Both the position numbers and the translations under genes were made by a program. A DNA stretch of 64,000 nucleotides, taken from assembly GCA_965219235.1 (NCBI GenBank), contig OZ244721.1:992001-1056000 (forward strand), written 5' to 3'. The DNA is from CBDHCC01 sp965219235 (GTDB taxonomy: Bacteria > Pseudomonadota > Alphaproteobacteria > Sphingomonadales > Sphingomonadaceae). Shown here in pieces: positions 23,536-32,164 of this stretch; position 1 is the first letter of the stretch; each line of letters opens with the position of its first letter. The notes under the pieces are model-generated. The model was given only the letters and a program-made list of their open reading frames with translations, made no database searches and was not told the DNA's origin.

Positions 23536-25260
23536 TCACCGGCGCGGGGGCGGTTCAACCACGCCGGGCTGTTCGAAAGTCTCCATGGGCTTGCCGCCGA
23601 TGATGAGCTGACGCCGCGTCACCGTGCGAACCGTCACCGCTGCCTCCATGTCGATCCCGCCGCCGAGGGAGGCGACGACCTGCTTCCACTTTCCAGCATG
23701 ATCGAGGACGAAAGCGGCATACAGTCCGTCCGGGGATCGAGCGGATTGCTCCCCCGGACCGCCGAAGACCCCACGCCCCAAGGCGACGGCCTCGTCATCG
23801 GCGGTGCGCCACACGACGCAGCGCCCGACCCTGCACACCTCGCTCTTGGCGATCGCGGTCAGCAAAGCCGCCGGCGCCTGCGCACCCGCGGGCCGCGTCT
23901 CGATCCGCTGGGGAAGCGTTTTCTCCTGCACCTGGACGAAACGCTGCGGATCGAGTGCCTGGAGCGCCGCCTGCCGCTGCGCCTGCGAGCCCGTCCGGGC
24001 GATCCGCTCCAGCGCCCGCCGGCCCGCCGGACCGAACTCGTTGGCGAGCGCGCCCCAGTCGAACTCGCCCGGCGCGATCCGCCCCGCCTCCAGCCGGGCG
24101 AGCTGCGAGCGGGTCGAGATCGAGCCGAAGTCCACCAGCGGCAGGGCCAGCAACAACGCCACCGCCGCCACGCCCATGCCCAGCCGCACATTGGCGGCGA
24201 AGATCGCGCCCTCGTCCAGCCCGCGCCGCCGCACCACCGTCCACAGATAGGCCGCGCCCCACGCGACCGTCACCGCGATCGCCGCCACGCCCCACAAACG
24301 CGTCGGCGTCCAGCCGAACGCGTCGACCCGGATGCCGAGCCCGACCGCGCCGATCACGCCCAGCGGCAGCACCACCAGCACGAGCACCAGCGCCGCCACC
24401 CGCAGCACGCGCCGGCCGACGCCGCCGCCCCGCTCCCCGCCGATCACCGCGTTGACCAGCCAGACGCTCAGCACCGCGCAGGCGAGCAGGATGACGGTGG
24501 ACGAGCCGGTCGCGCCCCAGAAGGACTGCAGGCCTCCAAAGGGCAGCGCCCCCAGGAACAGCGCGATCCCGACCGCCAGCACCGGGGCGAGCACCGCCAG
24601 CACGACGAAGAACACCGTCAGCAAGGTGCCGAGCAGCCCCGCCCGCTCGCGCAGCCGCGCCGCCACCGCGCCGAACGACGCGCCCGCCAGCGCCCAGCCG
24701 AACCAGCGCGTGTCCCAGAGCGCCTCGATCAGGGTGATGCCGACGAGCCGCAGCAGCTGGTCGATCAGGGCCACGAGCAGGAAGACGACGCCGACGAACA
24801 GCACGCCCACCGCGCCGATCACGAAATCCGCCCAGACATGGCCGTGGACCCGCTCCGGCGGCAGCCGCGCCGCGCCCTCGTCGCGCACCGTCTGGAACAG
24901 CGGCAGGAGGACGAGCGACGCGACCACGGCGGCGGCGAAGGGCCACTCGAAGCTCCAGCCGTACCCGCTGTATCGCGCCGTGTTCCAGCCGATCGCGCCG
25001 AGCAGCGCGCCGAGCGCGAGCGCCGCCGCGACGGCCCACGGCCAGCGCCGCCGCTCCAGGCCGAGCGCCAAGGCGACGAAGGCCGAGAAGACGAAGGTGG
25101 CGAGCGCCAGCCGCCAGAGGGGAAGCGGCGGGAGGGAGGTGCCCAGGTCGACCGGAGCGCCAGACGCCCGGCTCATGAGCAGTCCAAGGGCGGCGCCCGC
25201 CGCCCCGCCCAGCGCGGTCAGCAGCCAGCCGCGAAGAGGCCAGTCTTCCTGGTGCGTCAT
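23536..25260 (-). CDS. DUF4153-type polytopic membrane protein
   Basis: A 574-residue inner-membrane protein with roughly eleven or twelve hydrophobic segments over the first 390 residues, followed by a soluble C-terminal domain of about 180 residues with two closely placed cysteines (EVCRVGRCVVW). The alternating helix pattern and FWGATGSSTVILLACAVLSVWLVNA segment fit the DUF4153 family, whose function is not established. The ATG at 25260 (MTHQEDWPL) is chosen over an upstream in-frame start lacking a hydrophobic or conserved extension. It lies between argF and gatC on the same strand. Confidence 0.75.
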   Translation of the reverse strand: MTHQEDWPLRGWLLTALGGAAGAALGLLMSRASGAPVDLGTSLPPLPLWRLALATFVFSAFVALALGLERRRWPWAVAAALALGALLGAIGWNTARYSGYGWSFEWPFAAAVVASLVLLPLFQTVRDEGAARLPPERVHGHVWADFVIGAVGVLFVGVVFLLVALIDQLLRLVGITLIEALWDTRWFGWALAGASFGAVAARLRERAGLLGTLLTVFFVVLAVLAPVLAVGIALFLGALPFGGLQSFWGATGSSTVILLACAVLSVWLVNAVIGGERGGGVGRRVLRVAALVLVLVVLPLGVIGAVGLGIRVDAFGWTPTRLWGVAAIAVTVAWGAAYLWTVVRRRGLDEGAIFAANVRLGMGVAAVALLLALPLVDFGSISTRSQLARLEAGRIAPGEFDWGALANEFGPAGRRALERIARTGSQAQRQAALQALDPQRFVQVQEKTLPQRIETRPAGAQAPAALLTAIAKSEVCRVGRCVVWRTADDEAVALGRGVFGGPGEQSARSPDGLYAAFVLDHAGKWKQVVASLGGGIDMEAAVTVRTVTRRQLIIGGKPMETFEQPGVVEPPPRR

Positions 25261-25336
25261 CCCCCGCTCTCCCGCTTCATCGGCCGAAGGGCCGCCTGAC
25301 GAGCCTGCGCGCAAGCGAGCGGCGGCCGCGGCCGCA

Positions 25337-26251
25337 TCAGCCGAGACGTTGGAGGCACCAGAGCAGGATCGCCTTTTGGGCGTGAAGCCGGTTCTCCGCC
25401 TCGTCCCACACGGCCGATCGGGGTCCGTCGATCACCTCGGCCGCCACCTCCTCCCCGCGATGGGCGGGGAGGCAGTGGAGGAACAGGGCGTCCGGCTTGG
25501 CGCAGCGCATCAGGCCCGACGTGACTTGGTAGTGGGCGAGCGCGGTCCGCTTGGCCTTCGCGTCCGTCTGTCCCATCGAAATCCAGCTGTCGGTGACGAC
25601 CACGTCGGCGCCCGCCATCGCCGCCGCAGGGTCCCGGTCGATCCGAACCGCGCCCGCGCGCTCCAGCACCGCCGGATCGGCGTCATAGCCCTCCGGCCCA
25701 CACACCGTCAGCGATCCGCCCGTCAGCACCACGCCCTCGGCCAGCGAGTGCAGCACGTTGTTGCCGTCGCCCAGCCAGACCCAGCGCACCCCCGCCAGTG
25801 ACCCGAGCCGCTCGCGCACCGTCAGCAGATCGGCCACCGCCTGACAGGGATGGGAGGCGTCGGAGAGACCGTTGATGACGGGCACGCCCGCCGCCTGGGC
25901 CATCGCGGTCAGTTTCGCCGGCTCGTCCGTCCGCAGCATGATGGCGTCGGCCATCCGACCGAGCACGCGGGCGGTGTCCTCGACCGGCTCGCCCCGACCG
26001 AGTTGGGTCGAGGCGGCGTCGAGCACGATCGAGTGGCCGCCGAGCTGTCGCATGGCCATCTGGAACGACACGCGGGTGCGGGTGGACGCCTTCTCGAAGA
26101 CGCAGGCGAGCGCTACCCCGTCCAGCGGCCGGTCGGCATCGGCGCGACCCCGGCTCCAGCCGACCCGCGCCGCCTTGCGCCGCGCGGCCTCGTCCAGAAT
26201 GAGCGCGAGCGCCTCGCGCCCGACCTCGTGAACGTCCAGGAAGTGCGGCAT
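25337..26251 (-). CDS. argF: Ornithine carbamoyltransferase
   Basis: The enzyme makes citrulline from ornithine and carbamoyl phosphate in arginine synthesis. The carbamoyl phosphate loop STRTR is at residues 56-60, SDASHPCQAVADL carries HPCQ, DSWISMGQ the ornithine-side SMG loop, and LHCLPAHRG the HCLP motif. The length of 304 residues is typical. Its ATG overlaps the argD stop as ATGA, so the two arginine genes are translationally coupled. Confidence 0.97.
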   Translation of the reverse strand: MPHFLDVHEVGREALALILDEAARRKAARVGWSRGRADADRPLDGVALACVFEKASTRTRVSFQMAMRQLGGHSIVLDAASTQLGRGEPVEDTARVLGRMADAIMLRTDEPAKLTAMAQAAGVPVINGLSDASHPCQAVADLLTVRERLGSLAGVRWVWLGDGNNVLHSLAEGVVLTGGSLTVCGPEGYDADPAVLERAGAVRIDRDPAAAMAGADVVVTDSWISMGQTDAKAKRTALAHYQVTSGLMRCAKPDALFLHCLPAHRGEEVAAEVIDGPRSAVWDEAENRLHAQKAILLWCLQRLG

Positions 26252-27444
26252 CAGGCCGCGACGGCTTCGCGCGCGTAGCTCTCCGCGCCGGCCGACAGCT
26301 TCTCCATCGCCGCGTCGATCTCCGCCTGCTCGATGATCAGCGGCGGCAGGATGCGGACCACGTTGTCGGCGGCCGCGACCGTCAGCAGCTGGTGGTGGTC
26401 GCGCAGGTGGGCCACGAAGGGGCGGCTTTCGACCTTCAGCTTGAGGCCGAGCATCAGGCCCTTGCCGCGCACCAGCTCGAACAGGTCGGGGTGGTTGCCG
26501 ATGAACTGCTCCAGTGTCGAGCGCAGCCGGTCGCCCATGGTGCGGACGTGCTCCAGAAAGCCGTCGGCCAGCACCTCGTCCAGCACCGCGTGGCCCGCCG
26601 CCATCGCCAGCGGGTTGCCGCCGAAGGTGGAGCCGTGGGTGCCCAGGCCCATGCCCTTCGCCGCGCGCTCTGTGGCGAGACACGCGCCCAGCGGAAAGCC
26701 GCCGCCGATGCCCTTGGCGGTGGCCATGATGTCGGGCGCGACGCCGTACTGCTCGTGCGCGTAGAGGGTGCCGGTGCGGCCCACACCGCACTGCACCTCG
26801 TCCAGCACCAGCATGAGACCGCGCTCGTCGCAGATGCGGCGCAGCCCAGCCAAGAACTCGGGGCTGGCGGGACGGATGCCGCCCTCCCCCTGCACCGGCT
26901 CGACCAGGAAGCCCGCCGTGTGCTCATCGACCAGCGCGGCCGCCGCCTCCAGATCGTCGAACGGCGCGTAGGCGAAGCCGGGGAGCAGCGGCGCGAAGCC
27001 CTCGGTCATCTTCTCCGACTGGGTGGCGGAGATGGTCGCCATGGTGCGGCCGTGAAAGGCGGCGGAGAAGGCGATCAGCGTCCGGCGCTCGGGATGGCCG
27101 TCGGCATGGTGGAACTTGCGCGCCGTCTTGATCGCGCACTCGACCGCCTCCGCGCCCGAATTGGTGAAGAACACCGTGTCGGCGAAGGTGGCGTCCACCA
27201 GCCGCTGCGCCAGCGCCTCGCCCTGCGGAGAGCCGTAGAGGTTGGAGACGTGCATCAGCGTCGCCGCCTGATCCTGCACCTTCCTCACGAACCGCTCGTG
27301 GCCGTGGCCGAGCAGATTGACCGCGATTCCACTCGCGAAGTCGAGATAGCGCCGGCCGTCCTCACCGATCAGCCAGCAACCCTCCCCCCTCACGGGCCGC
27401 ACGTCGCAGCGGGGATAGACGGGCATGAGGGGGGTGATGGTCAT
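26251..27444 (-). CDS. argD: Acetylornithine aminotransferase
   Basis: A PLP-dependent class III aminotransferase of arginine (and possibly lysine) synthesis. The substrate-side motif NSGAEAVECAIKTARK, the FHGRT turn, DEVQCGVGRTGTLYAHE and the PLP lysine in TATAKGIGGGFPLGA are all present. The length of 397 residues is normal. The start MTITPLMPVYPRCDV is typical. It lies 30 bp after the Mur ligase gene and overlaps argF. Confidence 0.96.
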   Translation of the reverse strand: MTITPLMPVYPRCDVRPVRGEGCWLIGEDGRRYLDFASGIAVNLLGHGHERFVRKVQDQAATLMHVSNLYGSPQGEALAQRLVDATFADTVFFTNSGAEAVECAIKTARKFHHADGHPERRTLIAFSAAFHGRTMATISATQSEKMTEGFAPLLPGFAYAPFDDLEAAAALVDEHTAGFLVEPVQGEGGIRPASPEFLAGLRRICDERGLMLVLDEVQCGVGRTGTLYAHEQYGVAPDIMATAKGIGGGFPLGACLATERAAKGMGLGTHGSTFGGNPLAMAAGHAVLDEVLADGFLEHVRTMGDRLRSTLEQFIGNHPDLFELVRGKGLMLGLKLKVESRPFVAHLRDHHQLLTVAAADNVVRILPPLIIEQAEIDAAMEKLSAGAESYAREAVAA

Positions 27445-27474
27445 GGGCGGCGGGCTCCTCGTAAGCGGCGCTGA

Positions 27475-28881
27475 TTAGGAGGGTGAGGAGGAGGGCGTCA
27501 ACGTCGTCAGCAGCTCGCGCGCAAAGGCGGCCAGCCCGTCGTCGCGCGCGCCCATGACGACGATCCGGTCGCCGTCCCGCGCCTGCTCCAACAGGGTCGC
27601 GCGGGCGGCGTCGCGGTCGGTCACGGCGGTCGCCGAGCCGCCGATCGCCTCGGCGAGCCACGCGCCGTCGCGCCGCCGCTCGGTGGTGCCGCCGAAATAG
27701 ACCGGGTCGGTCACCCACAGCCGGTCGTCGGGGCGCAGCCCGGAGGAGAACGCCGCCGCCAGCTCGTCGCCCATCTGGTCGAGCGGCCCGAAGCCGTGCG
27801 GCTGGAACAGCACGAGCAGCCGCCCGTCGGACTCGGTCAGCGTTGCCAGCGAGGCGGCCACCTTGTCCGGGTTGTGCGCGAAGTCGTCGATCACCCTCAC
27901 GCCGCCCGCCGCCCCGACCGTCTCCAGCCGCCGCGCGATGCCGCGAAAGCCGCTGAGCGTGCCCGCCGCCAGGCTGAGCCCCGTGCCGAGCGCCACCGAC
28001 GCCGCCAGCGCCGCCAGCGCGTTGGACAGATTGTGCGCGCCGGGCACTGCGAGTGCCACCGGCACCCGCTCGTCGGTCTGGCGGTCCACGGCGATGAAGC
28101 GCAGGCCCAGCGCCGTGCCGCTGACCGACTCCGCCGTGATCCGGGCGTCGTCGGCCAGACCGAACAGGATGGCGTCCGCGGGAGCCAGCGCGCGTGCCTC
28201 CGCATCGTCCGCGTTCACCACCGTTCGCTCGGCCGCACCCAGGAACTCGCCGAACAATCCGCGCAGCTCGGGGAGCGGTTTGTGGTCGGCCGAGACGTTC
28301 GTCAGGACCGCGATGGTCGGCTGGAACAGCGCGATCGAGCCATCGCTCTCGTCCACCTCCGACACCCACAGGTCGGGGTTGCCCGCCAGCGAGGAGGCGA
28401 AGGGTGTCGCCTCGCCCACGAAGTCCGTCATCACCGCGCCGTTCATCACCGTGGGCTTGCGCGCCATGCGATGCAGGATCAGCGCGATCATGCCCGTCAC
28501 GGTCGACTTGCCGCTGGTGCCGCCCACCGCCACCGACGTCTCGGCCGCGTTGAACAAGCGCGCGAGCAGCTCGGCGCGCGTCATGCGCTCGCAGCCGAGC
28601 TCGCGCGCGGCGACCATGTCGGGCACGCTGTCCTCCACCGCCGCCGAGGCGACGACGCGGCCGACCGGGGCCACCACGCCGCTGCCGTCCTGCGGGAACA
28701 GCGTGATCCCCTGCCCGCGCAGCCAGTCGAACTTGACCTGCCCGTCGCCCCGGTCGAGCGCCCGGTCGGAGCCGCTGACGGGCGCGCCACGCGCGGCCAG
28801 CAGCGTGGCGAGCGGCATCATGCCGGACCCGCCGATGCCGCAGAAGAAGGTGGGGGTGGTCAGGTCGCTGTCATTGCTCAT
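27475..28881 (-). CDS. Mur ligase family protein, Mpl/MurC-like
   Basis: An ATP-dependent peptide ligase of the Mur family with 468 residues. The nucleotide-sugar-binding entry is GIGGSG (residues 15-20), the ATP loop is GTSGKST (121-127), and SEVDESDGSI, TNVSADHK and DDFAHNPDKV match MurC/Mpl. MurC itself normally lies in the division cluster, so a second MurC-like gene divergent from an LD-carboxypeptidase suggests muropeptide recycling, as with Mpl, which joins the murein tripeptide to UDP-MurNAc. That role is inferred. Only 21 bp separate its ATG from that of ldcA. Confidence 0.85.
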   Translation of the reverse strand: MSNDSDLTTPTFFCGIGGSGMMPLATLLAARGAPVSGSDRALDRGDGQVKFDWLRGQGITLFPQDGSGVVAPVGRVVASAAVEDSVPDMVAARELGCERMTRAELLARLFNAAETSVAVGGTSGKSTVTGMIALILHRMARKPTVMNGAVMTDFVGEATPFASSLAGNPDLWVSEVDESDGSIALFQPTIAVLTNVSADHKPLPELRGLFGEFLGAAERTVVNADDAEARALAPADAILFGLADDARITAESVSGTALGLRFIAVDRQTDERVPVALAVPGAHNLSNALAALAASVALGTGLSLAAGTLSGFRGIARRLETVGAAGGVRVIDDFAHNPDKVAASLATLTESDGRLLVLFQPHGFGPLDQMGDELAAAFSSGLRPDDRLWVTDPVYFGGTTERRRDGAWLAEAIGGSATAVTDRDAARATLLEQARDGDRIVVMGARDDGLAAFARELLTTLTPSSSPS

Positions 28882-28902
28882 CCGCCCGGCTATGGAGACG
28901 CG

Positions 28903-29871
28903 ATGGCCGACGGACAACCCGAGCGACCCCCGCACACCCGCCCGATCGTGGCGGTGGTCGCCCCCTCCTGCCCCGTGGACCGCGACCTGGCGGCGCGGGT
29001 GGACGCAATGGCCGGGGACCGCCTGCGGCTGCGCTGGGCGGAGCAGTGTTTCGCGGAGGGGGGCCATTTCGCCGGGAGCGACGGGGCGCGCGAGGAGGCG
29101 CTGGTCGCCGCCTGGAACGATCCCCAGGTCGCGGCGGTGTGGTGCGCGCGCGGCGGCGCGGGGGCGCAGCGGATCGCGGCGGCGGCGGTGGCGCGCTTTG
29201 ACCGCAGCGTCGCGAAGCCGCTGCTGGGCTATTCCGACGCGGGCTTCCTGCACGCCGCCCTGCAGGTGGCGGGGATCGGCGGCGCCACTTGGGGGCCGAT
29301 GCCCGGCGACCTGCGCCGCGACGGCGGCGAGGCGGCGGTGGCGCGCGCGCTGAGGGCACTGGCGGGCGAGGCGCGTGCGGAGGATTGGGCGGACTCTGTA
29401 CCTCCCCTCCCTGCAAGGGAGGGGATTGAGGGGTGGGTGAGCGGAGGCGGGACTCGACGCCCCGGCTTCGCTCATGCGGGTGAGCCGAGGCTCGCTCGCG
29501 CTCGCACCCAGCCCCAGCCCCTCCCTTGCAGGGAGGGGAGCCAACAGGCAGTTGCATACAACCTCACCGTGCTCTGCGCCACGCTCGGCACCGCACTCCA
29601 GCCGCCGCTTGAGGGCCGCGTGCTGATGCTGGAGGACGTGGGCGAACCGCTCTACCGCATCGACCGGATGCTGGGACAGCTGACCGGCCAGCCGTGGTTC
29701 GGCCAGATCGCGGGCGTGCGGCTGGGCCGGTTCAGCGGCTGGGAGAACGACCGCGAGTTCGGGACGTCGCTGGAGGCGATCGTCGGGGAGTGGCTCGCGC
29801 GCGCCGCAGTGCCGCTGCTGGGCGCGGCGGGGATCGGGCATGATGGCGGGAACGGAGTGGTGGTGTTCTGA
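28903..29871 (+). CDS. ldcA: LD-carboxypeptidase (peptidase S66) with a 45-residue repeat-encoded insert
   Basis: A serine LD-carboxypeptidase that trims murein tetrapeptides to tripeptides during recycling. The nucleophile Ser is in GYSDAGF, the Glu in LMLEDVGEPLYRID and the His in GIGHDGGN, so the triad is intact. Residues 168-212 are encoded exactly by a 135-bp REP-like doublet (29404-29538), placed just before AYNLTVLCATLGT, where family members have a short loop. The 45-codon insert keeps the frame open. Without it the protein would have about 277 residues. It is divergent from the Mur ligase gene. Confidence 0.87.
   Translation: MADGQPERPPHTRPIVAVVAPSCPVDRDLAARVDAMAGDRLRLRWAEQCFAEGGHFAGSDGAREEALVAAWNDPQVAAVWCARGGAGAQRIAAAAVARFDRSVAKPLLGYSDAGFLHAALQVAGIGGATWGPMPGDLRRDGGEAAVARALRALAGEARAEDWADSVPPLPAREGIEGWVSGGGTRRPGFAHAGEPRLARARTQPQPLPCREGSQQAVAYNLTVLCATLGTALQPPLEGRVLMLEDVGEPLYRIDRMLGQLTGQPWFGQIAGVRLGRFSGWENDREFGTSLEAIVGEWLARAAVPLLGAAGIGHDGGNGVVVF
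29404..29538. repeat. REP-like inverted doublet inside ldcA
   Basis: Two 21-bp perfect hairpins with 9-bp arms (CCCCTCCCT / AGGGAGGGG) at 29404-29424 and 29518-29538 are joined by about 93 bp; flanking ATTGAGGGGTGGGTG and CACCCAGCCCCAG extend the symmetry, so the two halves are inverted copies. The total is 135 bp, exactly 45 codons of ldcA. Confidence 0.85.
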
Positions 29872-29981
29872 GGCGAGGGCAGCGCATACTCCCTGCCGCG
29901 CAGCGGTGGGGAGGGGGACCGCCCGCGAAGCGGGTGGTGGAGGGGTCTTTCTCGTCGCCGGTCAGGTCAGGACCGTTTGGG

Positions 29982-29996
29982 CTGAGCCTATCGAAG
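29982..29996. repeat. REP-like half element overlapping the end of the HXXEE gene
   Basis: CTGAGCCTATCGAAG differs at one base from the CTGAGCCTGTCGAAG unit found at 44815, 44919 and elsewhere. Read on the minus strand it supplies the last codons and the TAG stop of the HXXEE gene (29988-29990). Confidence 0.65.
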
Positions 29997-30437
29997 CCCC
30001 ACCCTTTCCTTCACTGAGGCAAAGAGGATCAGAACCGTCAGCGGCAGATTGACGACCACGGCGGTGACGACGCCGGGCGCATAGCCGCCGAGCAGAACGG
30101 CCGCCGGAAGGTGCGGCACAAACACATTGATAAGCAGCACAGCCGCGACCCCCGGCAAGCACCACGCTTTCCACCGCGAACCTGGCCCAGCCGCCGCGAA
30201 CGCCAGCAGCAAGCCCGACAAGACGGTGACGCCGATCAGCGCCGAGCGAAAATGCGCGGTCGTGGGTGATCCAAATTGCCACCAGCCCAACGAGCGGATC
30301 AGATGCTGGGCGGAATCCCGGTAGAGCGAAAAGGTGACGGCCTCCTCCGCATTGTGCAGGCAAAGGGCCGCGAAGAGCAGGAGTGCGACAGGCCGTCTGT
30401 TTGCGAGAGCTTTGGCGACACGACGGCGAAACGTCAT
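29988..30437 (-). CDS. HXXEE-domain membrane protein
   Basis: A 149-residue inner-membrane protein with about five hydrophobic segments. The first helix carries LHNAEEAV, the HxxEE motif that defines this family; a conserved NVFVPHLPAAVLLGGYAPGVVTA segment follows. Its biochemical function is unknown; the His and two Glu could bind metal. The ATG at 30437 starts an Arg-rich N-terminus. The last codons and stop come from a REP-like repeat, so the original C-terminus may have differed. It lies 15 bp after the ABC-2 permease gene. Confidence 0.75.
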   Translation of the reverse strand: MTFRRRVAKALANRRPVALLLFAALCLHNAEEAVTFSLYRDSAQHLIRSLGWWQFGSPTTAHFRSALIGVTVLSGLLLAFAAAGPGSRWKAWCLPGVAAVLLINVFVPHLPAAVLLGGYAPGVVTAVVVNLPLTVLILFASVKERVGLR

Positions 30438-30452
30438 CGCGTTACCACCCCC

Positions 30453-31313
30453 TCAGCTCTTCAACTTCCACCCAGACCGCATCACCAGATACAGCCCCGT
30501 CCCCAGCACCGCATTCAGCACGAACACGATCACCGCGCCCCAGCCGATCGGCGAGTCCGCCACGCCAAGGAAGCCATACCGAAAGCCCGAGATGATGTAG
30601 AAGAACGGGTTCAGGTGGCTGATCGCCTCGAAGGTGGGCGCGAGCTGCGTGACCGAATAGAAGGTGCCCGACAGCAGCGACAGCGGCACGACGACGAAGT
30701 TGGTCATCGCCGCCAGATGGTCGAACTTCTCCGCCCACAGGCTGGTGATGAGGCCGAGCAGCGCCAGGAAGATCGAGCCCATCAGCCCGAACCACACCAC
30801 CGGCCAGACGTGGCGCACCTCCACCGACACGCCGGGATAGAGTGCGATCGCCAGCCACACCGCTGCGCCGACCATCACCGCCCGCGTCACCGCCGCGCCG
30901 ATGATGCCCGCGATCAGCTCCGCGTTGGAGAGCGGCGGCATCAGATAGTCGACGATCGTGCCCTGGATCTTGCCGACCAGCAGCGAGAAGGAGGCGTTGG
31001 CGAAGGCGTTCTGCATCATGCCCATGACGATCAGGCCCGGCGCGATGAAGACGGCGAAGGGCACGCCGAGCACCGTCGCGCCCGCCCGGCCCAGCGCGAC
31101 CGTGAAGATGACGAGGTAGAGGAGCGTGGTGATGGCCGGCGCCCAGATGGTCTGGGTCTGGACCTTCAGGAAGCGGCGCACCTCCTTGCCGTAGAGCACG
31201 CCGAGCCCTGCCCAGTTCACCCGCCGGATCACCGGCTCGCCCATCGGGCGGATCACCGGGGCGAGCGCCGCGATGGCGGTGTCGGGCGTGTTCGGCGCGG
31301 CTGGTCTTCGCAT
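30453..31313 (-). CDS. ABC-2 type transporter permease
   Basis: A membrane permease of the ABC-2 type with six predicted helices over 286 residues. The region from GVLYGKEVRRFLKVQTQTIWAP, a cytoplasmic coupling helix, to LNPFFYIISGFRYGFLGVAD is typical of NodJ/CcmB-like exporters. No ATPase gene is adjacent, so the partner must be elsewhere in the genome. Substrate is unknown. The ATG at 31313 is used; a shorter start at MGEPVIRRVNW is possible. It is divergent from gcrA. Confidence 0.85.
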   Translation of the reverse strand: MRRPAAPNTPDTAIAALAPVIRPMGEPVIRRVNWAGLGVLYGKEVRRFLKVQTQTIWAPAITTLLYLVIFTVALGRAGATVLGVPFAVFIAPGLIVMGMMQNAFANASFSLLVGKIQGTIVDYLMPPLSNAELIAGIIGAAVTRAVMVGAAVWLAIALYPGVSVEVRHVWPVVWFGLMGSIFLALLGLITSLWAEKFDHLAAMTNFVVVPLSLLSGTFYSVTQLAPTFEAISHLNPFFYIISGFRYGFLGVADSPIGWGAVIVFVLNAVLGTGLYLVMRSGWKLKS

Positions 31314-31404
31314 GGCCGGGCGACTAGAGCGGGCACGCGATGGCGGCAAGCGCCCCGCCCTTGACGGGTGGTGTCGCGCACCCGACCTCCCCCTTCGAAG
31401 GAGC

Positions 31405-32082
31405 ATGACGACACCCATGGCATGGACGGACGAGCGGATCGACGAGCTGAAGCGGATGTGGGACGAGGGGCTGACCGCCAGCCAGATCGCCGACACTTTG
31501 GGCGGCGTGTCGCGCAACGCGGTGATCGGCAAGGCGCACCGCCTGGGGCTGAAGCCCCGCCCCTCTCCGGTGAAGACCACGGCGGAGCTGGAGAAGGAGC
31601 GACAGGGCGCCGCGGCGCCCGCTCCTGCCGAGATGCCGCCGGCCGCTCCCCCGCCGGCCCTCCCGGAGCCGGCGGCGCCGGTCGAGGCCGAGGCTCCGCC
31701 CGAGACGTTCGCTCCGGCCGAACAGCCGGTGGAGGCCGCGCCGAAGGTCGAGTTGCGCTCGGTGGGTCCGGGCGGCTTTCTGCGCCAGAACCCGGGCGAG
31801 ACCCAGCTGCCCATCCCGCCGGCTCCGCCCCGCCGCATGGTGCCGGCACGCCCCAGCGCGGAGGTGGCCGACAAGACCTCGCTCCTGGACCTCAACGAGC
31901 GCATCTGCCGCTGGCCACTGGGGCATCCGGGCGAGCCCGACTTCCACTTCTGCGGGCAGCCGGTGAACCCGGGCTTCCCCTATTGCGTCCAGCACTGCGG
32001 CAACGCCTACCAGGCGCAGATGCCGCGCCGCGACCGCAAGCCCCCGCCACCCCTGCCGTTCGGCGGGCCACGGGTGCGGTGA
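31405..32082 (+). CDS. gcrA: Cell cycle regulator GcrA
   Basis: GcrA is an alphaproteobacterial regulator that binds RNA polymerase with sigma70 and acts at promoters carrying methylated GANTC sites. The N-terminal helix-turn-helix WTDERIDELKRMWDEGLTASQIADTLGG-VSRNAVIGKAHRLGL is diagnostic. A long Pro/Ala linker follows, then a C-terminal domain with ICRWPLG, FHFCGQP and YCVQHC, whose cysteines resemble a small metal site. The family usually starts M-x-WTDER, so ATG 31417 may be the true start; GAAGGAG just before 31405 is very close to that ATG. A strong terminator hairpin follows. Confidence 0.93.
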   Translation: MTTPMAWTDERIDELKRMWDEGLTASQIADTLGGVSRNAVIGKAHRLGLKPRPSPVKTTAELEKERQGAAAPAPAEMPPAAPPPALPEPAAPVEAEAPPETFAPAEQPVEAAPKVELRSVGPGGFLRQNPGETQLPIPPAPPRRMVPARPSAEVADKTSLLDLNERICRWPLGHPGEPDFHFCGQPVNPGFPYCVQHCGNAYQAQMPRRDRKPPPPLPFGGPRVR

Positions 32083-32092
32083 GCCACTTGCC

Positions 32093-32120
32093 CCTCTCCC
32101 CTGAAGGGGAGAGGCTTTTT
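32093..32120 (+). terminator. Rho-independent terminator of gcrA
   Basis: A perfect 10-bp stem (CCTCTCCCCT / AGGGGAGAGG) with a 2-base loop is followed by C and five T. It lies 11 bases after the gcrA stop. The stem is the same sequence as the REP-like hairpins at 37920 and 38026, so this terminator is probably a member of that repeat family. Confidence 0.75.
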
Positions 32121-32164
32121 CCCCTGCATTGCCCCCTTCTGTTCCCCCCGCCTATAACGTGGCC

